From Entamoeba invadens IP1 (Eukaryota; Evosea; Mastigamoebida; Endamoebidae): DNA of 64,000 bases. The notes below the pieces were generated by a model. That model was not told the DNA's origin. It was given only the letters and a program-made list of their open reading frames with translations, and did no database searches. The DNA lies in NCBI RefSeq assembly GCF_000330505.1, contig NW_004440163.1, positions 95,205-159,204 of the forward strand, read 5' to 3'. Within the stretch, counting starts at the first letter, position 1, and each line of letters opens with the position of its first letter. Shown in pieces: positions 21,077-31,613 of the stretch. A program made the position numbers and the translations under genes.

Positions 21077-21332
21077 GTTTTGACCAATCAAAAGTGACCT
21101 ACACACCGATAGAATATAATGATTTCCCACATATTTGGGACCAAAACCCGCAAAAATAATTTCAATTGCAAATTTGTTTTTATTTTAAAAGAGTAAAGAC
21201 TTGGTAATAAAAACTTAAAAAGAGAAAAATTATCAAACAAAAATAAATTCAAAAAAGATAAGAGAAGAAAAGCATAAAATGCTCTTCAAAAAATATTAAA
21301 CTTTAAATGATAATAAAAAATGCACCGACTTC

Positions 21333-21368
21333 CACACCAATCACAAGAGCACGCTTGTGATTGGTGTG
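21333..21368. repeat. 15 bp-stem hairpin inside the element
   Basis: CACACCAATCACAAG at 21333-21347 is the exact reverse complement of 21354-21368, with a 6 nt loop. The right arm runs straight into the HSP70 homology, so the hairpin may mark the capture breakpoint. Confidence 0.8.
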
Positions 21369-21841
21369 AGGACAGAATTGATACCTAAAAATTAACAATT
21401 TCAGCAAGGAAGTCACAGATATTTACGACACATGCAGACAACCAGCCTGGCGTGCTCATCCAAGTCTTTGAGGGCGAGGCATCTATGACATCACACTGCA
21501 ACCTGCTTGGAAAGTTTGGGTTGTTTGGTATCTTATTAGCACCACATGGAGTCTCACAGTTGAAGTCACATTTGACACAAATGCAAATGGGATATTAAAT
21601 GTGTCGGCTGAAAACGAGACAACAGGAAAGAAGATTCTCAAAGGCACAAGTGGACAAGATGGTTGCAGACGCAAAGAAGTTCAAGGCAAAGGACGACAAG
21701 ATGATGACTTTTGAGGCTAAAAATCGACACTCACCTTATGCTACCGTGTAATAACACGGTAAACAAGCAAATTTTTTCAAGGTTATCAACAGAAGACAAT
21801 GTAGCAATCGAGGCTGATGTCAAAGACGTACTTGAGTTGTA
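21366..21841 (+). pseudogene. HSP70 substrate-binding-domain fragment, decayed
   Basis: Read in shifting frames, this stretch gives HSP70 landmarks in order: [34 protein letters not shown] then CNLLGKF; a [21 protein letters not shown] block; A-Q-V-D-K-M-V-A-D-A-K-K-F; E-A-K-N-R...S-Y-A-T; and A-I-E-A-D-V-K-D-V-L-E. That covers the peptide-binding domain and much of the lid of a cytosolic-type HSP70. At least three frame changes and in-frame stops are visible, and a short block after T-G-K-K is missing. The ATPase domain is absent. It lies wholly inside the TA-flanked element. Confidence 0.88.
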
Positions 21842-22122
21842 AATTGACAAGAACCAATCCGCACCAAAAGTCCATTTGTTTATACAAAAAAACAATGCGT
21901 TGTTCTTTTTCTAAGCAATTAAACGATTTAAAAATACACAATATTATTTTATGTTTACACGTGTTACGTTTTTTTTCTCAAAAAAACAAAAAATACATTG
22001 TGTCATTTTTCTTGATTGTCGATAGTTTTACAAATTTCATTATTTTTTAGTTTTTTTGCCAGAAATTTAAAAAGAAAAGAAAAAAAAATTTACACACCTT
22101 GGTAAAACCATTTTCATGACTT

Positions 22123-22146
22123 CACACACCGATAGAATTTTTACTG
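22123..22146 (-). repeat. Right terminal inverted repeat
   Basis: Reads CACACACCGATAG then ends in TTTTTACTG on the plus strand, followed by TA at 22147-22148. Mirror of the left terminal repeat. Confidence 0.85.
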
Positions 22147-23073
22147 TATCATGTAATTTGAATCAGAAAACAAAAATTTATTAATAAAAATAGTTGTAAT
22201 AATTGAATTAATAAATAATAAATTTTATATGATAACTATAGTTGTTTTTATTATTATATTTAAAAAAATGTTTATTTATTATTTTAATTCATTTGTTCAT
22301 TTTGATTAATTATTTGTATTATTTAAAAACAAATTATAATTTTATAACCTAATTTAGTAAAATAAAAAAATGTTATTTTATTTTTAGTTTTGTATTGTAA
22401 AACTACAAATTTTTCAACTTTCCAATTTTTTTAATTTAAATAAATAAAATTTTTATAATAAAAAGTTTTATTCAAAGTTATTTACTAATTAAAATATAGT
22501 TTGGTAATTATAAACTAACCAAATTATATTATAATTTTTACTAATTTCTGTTTTAATTAAAAATACCTCAATGATAAACTTTTTTGTTTTTTTTTATTCA
22601 AACAACTTTTGGAAAAAACTCTAAAAAAAGTCACTTCTCTATTCAAAATAGTTTAGATTTAATATTGATTAATAACACACCTTTCTATTTTATTCGACAA
22701 ATTCTTTCATACCATACTATTATATTAATATTCATGGTTATTATTAAAATAATAATTAAAAAGAAACAAGACGATTATTTCGCCACAACTTTGAAGTAAA
22801 AAATGGTGAAGAGAGTTCGTTCAATTACCCTGTTAATTTTTTAATAATTAAGACAAACTAATACAGTAAGAATTGTAATATCAATAGTATAAAATAGTTA
22901 AATACAGCGTTGCAAATCATTGGTTCAAATGTATAAATAAGTGGAGGAAAGTAACCAATAGAAACAAATTACACCCACGAAATATTAAAGTTAATATATC
23001 CTATTAATTATTCTGGTTGGATGTAGAACCAACGGTTCAATAGAAATAGTTTGAAACTGAAAAAAACAGACAA
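22147..23073. other. Intergenic
   Basis: About 930 bp of AT-only-like sequence upstream of the MFS transporter. The frame at 22584-22799 is low complexity and not accepted as a gene. Confidence 0.5.
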
Positions 23074-24850
23074 ATGAACGTGATTCTCCGCTACATCTTA
23101 TCGAACTTCTACAGACTTCTTATTTCTTCGTTCCTTTTCAACTTTTCCGCTTATTTCTTATGGACCGTGATACCTTTACGTGCCAATGATTTGGGTGCCA
23201 GTTCACTTGAATTAGCGATTATACAAGCTGTCTCTTACGGGTTAGGTGCTTTTTTCTCTCCGTTTGCTGGAAAGTTGACTGATTTGATCAACCCTTACTT
23301 GTTATTTAGAATCGCCGATGTGTTTTTCATAACATGTGTCGTCCTTGTGATGGTATTAAATACACAAGTGTGGCATTTGTACATTGATGTATGTTTCTAC
23401 TCGGTAGGTTCTGGTTTGTTTTGGCCTGTTGTTGGTTCGACTGTCGGGAAAGAAGCTCCAATTGGAAAAGAGAACATGCACAGTTCTCTTTACTCTGTTT
23501 TTTGGAGTTTTGGGAAGGCGTTGGGGTATTTGTTTGGTGGGTTGTTGAAGAAGGCGTTAGGAGACAATGCGCTATGGGTCGCGATTGCTTGTAGTGGTGT
23601 TTTATTAATCATATACCCCTATTGTCTTCCGCCCGAAGTCCGTGAGCGGATCAAGAAGAAAAAAGAGAGTGAGCAACGCTTAGAAGACATTAAAGTGACA
23701 GTCATGCACACTGAAAAGAAGGGAGAAGAGAAGGAGGACACTGAAATGAAAGATGTTAAAGAAGAAAAAGACGAGAAGGAAGAGAAAAAGGGGAGTGAGA
23801 ACGACATTGAAATTCCTCTTGATATGGTCGACGATTTAGAGAAGCAGACGGGTGTTGATATCAATGCGGCCAAAGCGGAAAACGTTGAAGGACATGATTT
23901 GGATGAAGTTGTTGTTGCCGATCCAAAGGTGATTAAGTACAAGTGGAACCAATTCCAATTGAAGAACAAGACGTATATCTACCTTGGCTACATCTTGAAC
24001 TTTTCAATTGTCGGAAGTGCGTCCGTCTTGTCCAATCAATACATCAAGCTCATCAAAGAGAAGGATATTCGTGTCAACTTGCCTCTTGCTGCTCCAAATG
24101 ATATGTACCTTGGTCTCTTTTTCTTTGTGTTTTACTTTGCACAGACCATTGCGATGATAGTCATGTCACTCACAACAGTTTGGACGTATCGCCGTTCACT
24201 CTTTTTGATAGGCCAAGCGACTGTCATGTTGTTGTTTATTGTCGTTGCGATATCGGACCAAGTGTGGTTATTACTCACTTTAAGTTTTTTGAGTGGGTTA
24301 GTTGCAGGGTTTGCCTATCAGACGTCCACCTATTACTCTCTGCGTGCGAGTGAGCAAAAGAAGGGATTCTTTGTTGGTATCTCTGAAGGCACTGCCAAGC
24401 TTGGTATGGCCTTTTTGCCGCTCATAGCTGGTACAATGGCAACAGCTCTTGACAATTTGTATGTGCCAGTGTACATTGGTATTATTATTGTTCTCTTCTG
24501 TACAATCCTCTGTGAAATCGTTTGTTTTTCTCACCATTTTCTTCATCCAATTGGAAGTATTTGATTTTACCACAGTGCGTCTCATCTCATAGGTGTACCA
24601 CGTAGGTTACGTTATCAACGTACGTCGACAAGCAAAACGACAAGACCCAAAGGAACACGATTTTGGTATTGAGATGTCAAAGGACACAGACTTTGACAAC
24701 GAAACCGATGCTAAAAGTGGGATGGGCTCAGCTCGACAATCCGTTGGCATTCGCTCAAAAAGTGAGTTTGGGGAACAAACTCCTGAGAAACGGGAGAGTG
24801 ACGATAAAGTCTCCGAGAAGATGGGAGACGACGAACAACATGATGACTGA
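23074..24850 (+). CDS. Major facilitator superfamily transporter, two exons
   Basis: Twelve-span MFS permease of 567 residues. Exon 1 is 23074-24519 and exon 2 is 24593-24850; the 73 nt intron (24520-24592) has donor GTTTGT and acceptor TAG and keeps phase 0. Without splicing the last membrane span runs into a short nonsense tail; with splicing it continues into a charged 85-residue cytosolic tail rich in Lys, Glu, Asp and Ser. Spans 1-6 and 7-12 are split by a long highly charged loop at about 191-288. Between spans 2 and 3 is G-x-L-T-D, the remnant of the MFS G-x-x-x-D-R motif. Substrate unknown. Confidence 0.85.
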
Positions 24851-25057
24851 TGTAAAGTGGCGTTTTGTGTTTTTCGGAGTTCCGTAACTGAGTGGAAATG
24901 GACCTTCGGGTAGTTTTTATTGGTTTTTCTTATTATCCATTTACCATTTATTTACTACTAACAATTACTTCAATAAAAACTACAATAATTATATTAATAA
25001 TATACTACCCATACCATACAACGTGAAGGACCAATTATGTTACAAACAGTCAATAAA

Positions 25058-26008
25058 TCAGTTAATCAGTTTGTCCAACTCCTTGATCATTTCCATTGCT
25101 CTGTCTGTATCTTTAAATACAAACCCACAACAAAGCTTTCTTCTAATTTCGTCGACAACGTTTTCTACTTCGTCGGTGTCCGCAATGGGTACCTCAAACT
25201 CAAATTCCAAAGTTTTGAACTTTGGAATTATAATTTCCTTTGTAATAATAGGAACCTCCACTTTTGAAGGTACTTGAACGCTCTCGGATTGTGTTGCGAT
25301 TTCTCTTTGAGGAGGTGTGATGGTGGGGTTGCTTTGTTGTTGGCGTTGGATTCCCTTCACTGCATTGGGGTGTTTTTCTATAATATCGTCGATACATTTT
25401 GTGATTGTTTCTTGCGAAGGATACACATTTAATAACATTGGATGGTCCTGTCGCTGGATTTTTTCTGATGGAGGGACAAATGATTTCCATCCGAACTGAC
25501 AAAGCAAAGATGCGTATGTTTCAGTTATTTCAAATTGTGGTGTTTCCATCCCAGACTCTCTGACATAAACTGGAATGACTACACTTTTGAACCACAACTT
25601 CACGTTTTTGAGTATTTGTTGGAAGAGAGGAAGTTGGGACAATTGTGGTTCGACCATTGGAAGTAAGTGGTACAAACAATCAGCAACTTGTGCGTCCTCG
25701 TACTTCTTCAATATTTGGTAAATGTCTTGTGCGTGTTGTTGGATCTCCACGCGCGACGAAGTGTAGCTATTGAGGTTTTTCAATTTCTTTAATGGAATAT
25801 CACAAACAAGGTCGCTTAACACTTCCCTTGCGTTGGGCTTCAATGGTAACGCAAAAGCAAATATTATCTCGAAAAAATCTTTTGAATTTTGCAAAATAAA
25901 TTCGACGTATGAGTTGTACGATTTCGTGTTGTTACGCACGTCAACAAGCCTAGAAAAGTCTCGTACGCGTTGATAGAAAACATTCAATGGGTTTTCTGGC
26001 TTTGACAT
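25058..26008 (-). CDS. Unknown protein
   Basis: 316 residues from the ATG at 26008 (the frame is open from a TTG at 26035). The first 200 residues look all-helical; a Pro/Gln/Ser-rich linker follows (about 215-260), then a Glu/Val-rich segment and a final short helix. There is no signal peptide or membrane span. I do not recognise a family; the helical N-half could be a scaffold of the ENTH/VHS or MIF4G kind, but no diagnostic motif supports that. Confidence 0.7.
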   Translation of the reverse strand: MSKPENPLNVFYQRVRDFSRLVDVRNNTKSYNSYVEFILQNSKDFFEIIFAFALPLKPNAREVLSDLVCDIPLKKLKNLNSYTSSRVEIQQHAQDIYQILKKYEDAQVADCLYHLLPMVEPQLSQLPLFQQILKNVKLWFKSVVIPVYVRESGMETPQFEITETYASLLCQFGWKSFVPPSEKIQRQDHPMLLNVYPSQETITKCIDDIIEKHPNAVKGIQRQQQSNPTITPPQREIATQSESVQVPSKVEVPIITKEIIIPKFKTLEFEFEVPIADTDEVENVVDEIRRKLCCGFVFKDTDRAMEMIKELDKLIN

Positions 26009-26439
26009 AAACAAATTAATTTTATAGTTCAACAATAACTATTTTTTATATTGTATATGTATAATAATATATAATATATGTATAGTAAATTATACCATTT
26101 TTTTTTGCAATTAAATTATTTAATAAAAATTGTTATAAATATAAATTATTTTTTATTATTATAGTTATACTTTGTAATATATATAAAATTAATAATAAAA
26201 CAACTTGTATTATACATTATTATAAATTAAATTATTATTTTGTAATACAACAATAATTGAAATGACAAACATAAACCAAAAGAAACGTCACTTCTATTTT
26301 AAACCAGTTTTATGTATTATAAAATTATAATAATACATAATACATTTAAATGTAATAGAATGAAAAAACACCTTTAATAAGTGATGAGGTTTGGTTTTAT
26401 CCAATCTTCAAATAGTCGTAGCGCAAACTGAATAATCAA
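26009..26439. other. Intergenic, divergent promoters
   Basis: About 430 bp of nearly pure A/T between two divergent genes of unknown function. No feature is supported. Confidence 0.5.
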
Positions 26440-27846
26440 ATGGAACAAGACCTTCTTCAAAATATCTTATGCAAATTACCAGAGGACAAGCAAGTTGTAG
26501 TCAAAGAGTTTCTCATTTTTATTCTTTCACAAAAAAATGAAGATTTATCTCCAATCATCACATTCATTAATCAATTCAAGCCTGGAGAGAACTTGCCACC
26601 CTCTCTTCTCTTTACTGAACAACAACAAAACTTACTTAATATCTGCAACGATAACAAGTTAAAGCTTCTTAAGTTAATGGATTATCATCCAAACACACCA
26701 TCACAACACGCATCGAGTCCTATTGAAAAGATTCCTCAAACTGAATCGAACAAGATAGGGGAATATGTACTGGTCAAACAAAAGCCACAGGTTACCGTCG
26801 AAGTGAATTTTATAGAAGCTTTCAAGGGAGTCGAAAAATGTATTGGAGATACACAAGACAAAGTCTTTATACCGGAATTCTCGAAGACAGGAGATGTCAT
26901 TGAGATACCGGGATACACTGTAAAAGTTGAAATATCAGACACTATGGGGTACATGACTTTCAAGGACGACATTTACTGTTTGATTCAACCAAAGGCTACT
27001 CAAGCTGTTCACCCGTCTGGCGTTGTCATGAAGTTGTTGACTGGGAACTTCTTGACATTCTTGGACAGATACTACGTCTCAAAAGATAAGACACTTGGAC
27101 GAAACCACAAAGGGCGATTCATCCCAATAACCAACATGTGCTTCTTTGGAAAAGCTGATCGAGCGCAACTCAGTGAAACAAAGTCTGCGTTCACCGTCCC
27201 ACAGTCCACTCCTGTGTATTCAAAACCAGTGCTGCCTTTTTTCCCACAAGTCGTAGTTCCACAACAACCAACCATTGTGGCTAAAGACCCAAATACAGTT
27301 CGCATGAAGAAGTCAGTTGTACTCCTTGAAAAGCATGTCTTTGGGTTTACACACAAGAATACAAAGGTCAATACAATGTATTGGGTAAAATGGGGAAACA
27401 ACTTCATCACAGCAATCGACTTAACAGACAACATTTTTGGGACAGTAGAATTGCCAACTGATTCAAAGACTCCCAAAGACCCAAGCAAGTTGGATGAAAT
27501 GGAAGATTTCGTTGAAGACTCTACCCATTACTATGTCTCCTTTGTAAACGTCGCATGTAAACCACAGACAAACATGCAAACACTCAAAGATAATTTCACA
27601 TTCACTATCTCAGACGTCTTCCCCGCTGTAATGAAACGAAATAAACTTGCTGATAAAAATAAAGTCCTCTTACAATTGGAATACACAAGAAGAGACTTGT
27701 ACAACACGTTACTCACGTTCCCTCTTATCTATCCAATATCACTCGAACCAGAACTTCTTAAAGAAAACAGGGTCTTTATACCTTTCTTCAAGTTCAACTC
27801 ACAGAATAAAAGCATCTTAGTGATTGATCTGACACTTGTCGACTAA
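26440..27846 (+). CDS. Unknown protein
   Basis: 468-residue cytosolic-type protein with ATG start and no intron. A helical N-terminus (about 1-85) is followed by a Ser/Pro-rich linker, then two mixed beta-rich modules (about 105-220 and 285-468) joined by a Pro/Gln/Val-rich linker (about 245-275). The modules show a loosely similar arrangement of Y-x-V-K-x-E-I and W-V-K-W-G strands, possibly a duplicated beta-sandwich. No catalytic motif, signal peptide or membrane span is seen. Confidence 0.75.
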   Translation: MEQDLLQNILCKLPEDKQVVVKEFLIFILSQKNEDLSPIITFINQFKPGENLPPSLLFTEQQQNLLNICNDNKLKLLKLMDYHPNTPSQHASSPIEKIPQTESNKIGEYVLVKQKPQVTVEVNFIEAFKGVEKCIGDTQDKVFIPEFSKTGDVIEIPGYTVKVEISDTMGYMTFKDDIYCLIQPKATQAVHPSGVVMKLLTGNFLTFLDRYYVSKDKTLGRNHKGRFIPITNMCFFGKADRAQLSETKSAFTVPQSTPVYSKPVLPFFPQVVVPQQPTIVAKDPNTVRMKKSVVLLEKHVFGFTHKNTKVNTMYWVKWGNNFITAIDLTDNIFGTVELPTDSKTPKDPSKLDEMEDFVEDSTHYYVSFVNVACKPQTNMQTLKDNFTFTISDVFPAVMKRNKLADKNKVLLQLEYTRRDLYNTLLTFPLIYPISLEPELLKENRVFIPFFKFNSQNKSILVIDLTLVD

Positions 27847-27927
27847 GTCACTTTTATTAATATCATTTTTGTTATTAATTAACTTGAAAAGAGCACTGAA
27901 GTAACATCTAATGCAATCAAATAACAT

Positions 27928-28704
27928 TCATTTATTTTGTCGTTGTTTGAACAATGAAACTTTCTTTGGCTTTTGGTTGGTCTGGTCGTGATCTTTGGTA
28001 CCTTTTTTTCTCACGACAATCCCATCCACATTATCTATTTCTGTTGGTTGCGAAACGACTTTCTGAACGTGTTGTGTTGGGCTCTGTTTTGACTTTTTAT
28101 GTTCGACAATCGTGTTTTTGACAGCAGGGGTTTCAAGCTCTTCTGGTCGAATTTCGTTGATAGTCATGTCCTCGGGGATTTTGTTGATGAACTGTAATTT
28201 TCCTTGCGACTCTAAGTCTTTCTCGACAGAGACTGCTTGGTCCCATCTCGCTTTCTCCTTCGCCCAGTCAATGTTGGGTGTCTTCTCAACGGGGCGATTT
28301 TGTTTCATTTTTTGATACTCGTCCTCAGTTATAAATTCACTGATATTGCGGACATCGCCACTTACTGTCTCGAGTGCTGTTTTTGCGTCTTCTTTCATCT
28401 TTGCTACAAGCTTCTCTTCTTCCAGTTGTAACGTTTTTATTTTCTTATTTAACAACTCTTCAGTCTCTTTTGCCGTCAGTTGAACAAAATACTCATCACT
28501 CAATTGGACCAATAAATTGTTTAACTCGGTTGGCTGTACTGTCACGGGGATAAGTGCAGCAGGTTCGATTTCTGGAACTGATGATATAGGGGCATACATC
28601 GGGATTGGGGCAGTTTCGGTGCGAAGAGTAATCACTTCTAATACTTGTTGAACGGTTCCAATTTGAAGTCGAATGTTGTGAAGGGTTGCCACGTTATCTG
28701 CCAT
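27928..28704 (-). CDS. URI/prefoldin-alpha-like protein
   Basis: 258 residues. Residues about 1-115 have a prefoldin-alpha arrangement: a helix, a Pro/Ile/Val beta-hairpin region (VTVQPTELNNLLVQLSDEYFVQLT), then a second coiled-coil helix (EELLNKKIKTLQLEEEKL). A disordered charged region follows, with a short D-W-A-K-E-K-A-R-W element. The extreme C-terminus (KVSLFKQRQNK) resembles the V-S-x-F-K-x-x-R end found in URI/Bud27. URI links prefoldin to RNA polymerase assembly. The call rests on architecture and this short tail; a generic prefoldin-like protein is the alternative. Confidence 0.5.
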   Translation of the reverse strand: MADNVATLHNIRLQIGTVQQVLEVITLRTETAPIPMYAPISSVPEIEPAALIPVTVQPTELNNLLVQLSDEYFVQLTAKETEELLNKKIKTLQLEEEKLVAKMKEDAKTALETVSGDVRNISEFITEDEYQKMKQNRPVEKTPNIDWAKEKARWDQAVSVEKDLESQGKLQFINKIPEDMTINEIRPEELETPAVKNTIVEHKKSKQSPTQHVQKVVSQPTEIDNVDGIVVRKKGTKDHDQTNQKPKKVSLFKQRQNK

Positions 28705-29099
28705 TATTGAATATTCTAGTTATTTCATTTCTTTGAATAACATTTAAAAAACATTTCATTTGATAATAGTAATGATTTAATATTTATCGTTATATAATAT
28801 AAATGTTATTTTCATTGTTTTTTTTGTTATTTGATGTTTAATATATTTATTTAGATATTTTTAATAAAAATCTCATTTATTATATTACACATTCATGACA
28901 TCTGGTCCAAATTCGATTTTTTAGACAAAAACAACAAAAATGGACAAGTTTGTTAAACTTGCGCAACATCTAATAACATAAGCAAGATATTTAATCCATT
29001 ATTTTATTATTAAATTATAGTAACTCAAAAACAAATAAAAAACACAAATTACAAAATTATAATAAATAAACTATAAAAGTATGAAACAATAAATTGAAA

Positions 29100-30431
29100 T
29101 CAATCTTCATTAACAACATTAGCAGTTCCACGTCCATCAACAAACTCTTCATTACCATTAACAACTGCGGATACGTCTCTTTGTTCTATAAATGCAGTCA
29201 GCCATCTTCTTGTAGTGGGTGGAAGCGGTTCCAAAAACAAGTTTCTGTTTTCGGGACTAGTTCTCAAATACGAGTTGAATAAATAAAAATGAACATTTCG
29301 CATAGGATTTTTTGTTATCATAAAGTTGAGAACTGCATGTGCAACAATTGAATAGGATCCGTATTTGTTCAATGGTAATTTCCACACATTTCGCATCATT
29401 TTAAAAGTTGTTACTAACCAGCCAAATAAGTTCTCGACTTCAATTCGACAAGACGAATGACAATTGTTACGGTTTTTAATGTGCCTCCTCTGTATTTCAG
29501 TTAACTCCAGATCATTGGTTATTTTAAATGGAATTACACAAGATGGGCAAGAAGAATAACCACCATCTGCCAATATCAACATGTTACGTGGGACACATTT
29601 TTCATAATAATAATCTTTAAATAACACACTGTCGTGAACACTGCATTCGATTTCGGTCACGATACTGACCACCATACCGAAATAATTGATGACAACTTCC
29701 GACTTCAAGCCTGAATGATTATGTTTAAAACTGAAAAAATTTTTATCCAACACAGTTGTCGTTCCGTGTTCAACTCTTTTATTGTTGATTGCCTGATCTC
29801 TACCGTCAACTGCAAAAAACACATGCTTTAACTCTGGTATATATTTTCCGAAAGCAGCTGATCTACCAATATCGAAGCTTTGTGTACATTCTGCACATTT
29901 TAACACAGAGTCGATAAATATTGTTTTCATTGCTTCACTAAACAAGTCGAGTGCCAGATCAAGCCACTTAGATATATTTGATTCTCTTCTTCTTCTGTTT
30001 TTAATCTCGTTCACTTCATTTTCGTTGTTATCTGGTGAAATGATTTCAATGTTTAAGAATTCAAACAATTCTTTATACGTGTAATCACCATGTAATTGAG
30101 TAAGTAACAATAGTAGCAGATCTTCATAAGTGAGTTGGTTTTTCTTGTTAAGAGTGACTACTTTAGTATTTGGTATTGTGCCTGTGAACTTTCCAATAGT
30201 TCTTTCAACTTCACTTTCTCTGTTTACACTGTAATATCCGTTTTTGTATTTCATCAACTTGCATAATTCATCAAAATGTTTTTTTTGAAGTCCAGTCAAC
30301 ATTACACATCTTTCGTTGGTAGTTAGGTTAATGGAACACAACGTTTCTTTGTTGTGAGTAGTGATAGTCGCAATTGGGGTAGCAACGTCTTCGAGATCAA
30401 ATTCTTCGTTATCCATTCTCAAAAGGAACAT
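29100..30431 (-). CDS. DDE transposase, HARBI1 / DDE_Tnp_4 type
   Basis: 443-residue transposase with an apparently intact catalytic core. An HTH-like segment (YEDLLLLLLTQLHGDYTYKEL) lies at about 102-122. Catalytic positions: Asp209 in F-A-V-D-G-R-D, Asp267 in S-V-H-D-S, and Glu333 in S-C-R-I-E-V-E-N-L-F-G; the family's L-A-D-x-G-Y motif is at 287-292. This spacing is typical of DDE_Tnp_4 / IS5-like enzymes. Start is an ATG that overlaps the end of the upstream frame. No stop or frameshift interrupts it, so the copy may be young or still active. Confidence 0.85.
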   Translation of the reverse strand: MFLLRMDNEEFDLEDVATPIATITTHNKETLCSINLTTNERCVMLTGLQKKHFDELCKLMKYKNGYYSVNRESEVERTIGKFTGTIPNTKVVTLNKKNQLTYEDLLLLLLTQLHGDYTYKELFEFLNIEIISPDNNENEVNEIKNRRRRESNISKWLDLALDLFSEAMKTIFIDSVLKCAECTQSFDIGRSAAFGKYIPELKHVFFAVDGRDQAINNKRVEHGTTTVLDKNFFSFKHNHSGLKSEVVINYFGMVVSIVTEIECSVHDSVLFKDYYYEKCVPRNMLILADGGYSSCPSCVIPFKITNDLELTEIQRRHIKNRNNCHSSCRIEVENLFGWLVTTFKMMRNVWKLPLNKYGSYSIVAHAVLNFMITKNPMRNVHFYLFNSYLRTSPENRNLFLEPLPPTTRRWLTAFIEQRDVSAVVNGNEEFVDGRGTANVVNED

Positions 30432-30866
30432 GTCAACACTTTCTTGATTACAGTTGAAGCTCGAATGTTAGTCATAGCTTCCAATCTTATCCGTTGAAGT
30501 TGAGTTGTTTGTCTTCTTCTTTCCTGTCTCGACTCCTCAATTGCTGTTGTTTGTTCTGCTTGCAATCTAACTGTTTTCACTTTTTTTTGCTTCTTTTGTT
30601 GGCACAACTGGTATGTTGCGTGGTTGAATCTGTGAAAATGGTTCTCTCACAAAAAATGTTGGAAGTTGTGTTGGCTGTATCGTTGGCGTAGAATGTGGTT
30701 GAAGCACCGTTGATGTCGTTAAGGCTGCCAGTGGTTGACGCACCGTTTTTGTAACACTAGATCGATGAGTGGGATTAATAATCCTCAAAAAACTTGTTTT
30801 CGATGTTTTTGTGGTGGTTCGGCGACAGTTTGCCATCGATTGTGGGTAATTATTGGGTATCATCAC
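30419..30866 (-). pseudogene. Second transposon ORF, broken at an A8 run
   Basis: Two overlapping frames (30866-30567 and 30607-30419) become one basic protein if one base is dropped from the eight-A run at 30580-30587. The product would be Thr/Arg/Lys-rich with a Gln/Arg-rich helical end (EESRQERRRQTTQLQRIRLE), consistent with a DNA-binding partner protein such as the Myb-like ORF of Harbinger elements, though no Myb repeat is visible. It ends by overlapping the transposase start by 13 nt. It may instead be the N-terminal part of one spliced transposase. Confidence 0.45.
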
Positions 30867-31095
30867 TTGTTTTACTCGGATCTTTTTATTTTATTTCTAT
30901 TATTTTATTGATTAATAAAAATATTATAATTTATAATAAACATATCTAGATAACATTTTGATGAACTTTTAAAAACAACCAAATATGAGTTCAATATTTG
31001 AGTTAAAAAACTTGCTGTTTTATAATATAGTTTTGGTATTCTTGCGATTTTTTAGTTATCTTGCGCAAAAACAGTGGTTTTGGACCAGAGGTCAT

Positions 31096-31613
31096 TTTAA
31101 AAAATGCTTAAAATTTATTGAAAAGGGTTAAATAAAATAATGATTTTATTATAGTTATTTGGCATTTGTTTATAATAGTTTTATTATTTATATTTATCTG
31201 TCATAATGGTATAATATCATTGATATTTATAATATCGTTAAATAGTATTAATAATATTATTAATATGAAAATTGAATGATAATTAAAATTAATGATTATT
31301 TTATTATAACATTGTGTTAAATATTATAATAATAATATTTAAATATATAAAATGTTAATATGTTATAACCATTTTTCTTGATGGACTGAACTCGAAAAGC
31401 CACAAAAATGATAATTTTTTTGATTCATACTGTCAAAAAACGTTGAATTTTTTCCTCATTAATAACTTTCTAAAGTTATTGAATGAACCATATTTTATAG
31501 TAAAATAGTAATTTAAGAAATGTACCGTTTTCCTTTCCAAAACGATGTAATTTTTGGGGAGTGGTGTCGTTGCAGAACAAAATTACAAAAACTCGAGAAA
31601 AAGATAAACACAT
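31096..31613. other. Intergenic
   Basis: About 520 bp, very AT-rich with runs of AAT/TAT, between the transposon and the permease. The ATG-led frame at 31520 overlaps the permease's first exon in another frame and is rejected. Confidence 0.5.

Larger units (their letters stand above)
21053..22146. mobile_element. Non-autonomous mariner-type element carrying an HSP70 fragment
   Basis: A 1,094 bp unit bounded by 24 bp terminal inverted repeats (21053-21076 and 22123-22146, one mismatch) starting CAGTA and flanked on both sides by TA, the Tc1/mariner target duplication. There is no transposase frame inside. The left end carries an extra inverted copy of the repeat core (ACACACCGATAGAAT near 21101-21115), so the first 60 bp fold into a hairpin. 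The interior contains a decayed HSP70 fragment and a 15 bp-stem hairpin. Confidence 0.8.
28895..31095. mobile_element. HARBI1/IS5-like DNA transposon
   Basis: A unit of about 2.2 kb ended by 17 bp inverted repeats, ATGACATCTGGTCCAAA at 28895-28911 and its complement with one change at 31079-31095. It encloses a DDE transposase and a broken second frame. Palindromic TTGCGCAA words sit near both ends (28959-28966 and 31061-31068), as candidate transposase-binding subterminal sites. If the outer AT on each side is the target duplication, it would resemble the 2 bp AT duplication of the ISL2EU group; classic Harbinger elements duplicate 3 bp. Confidence 0.7.
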
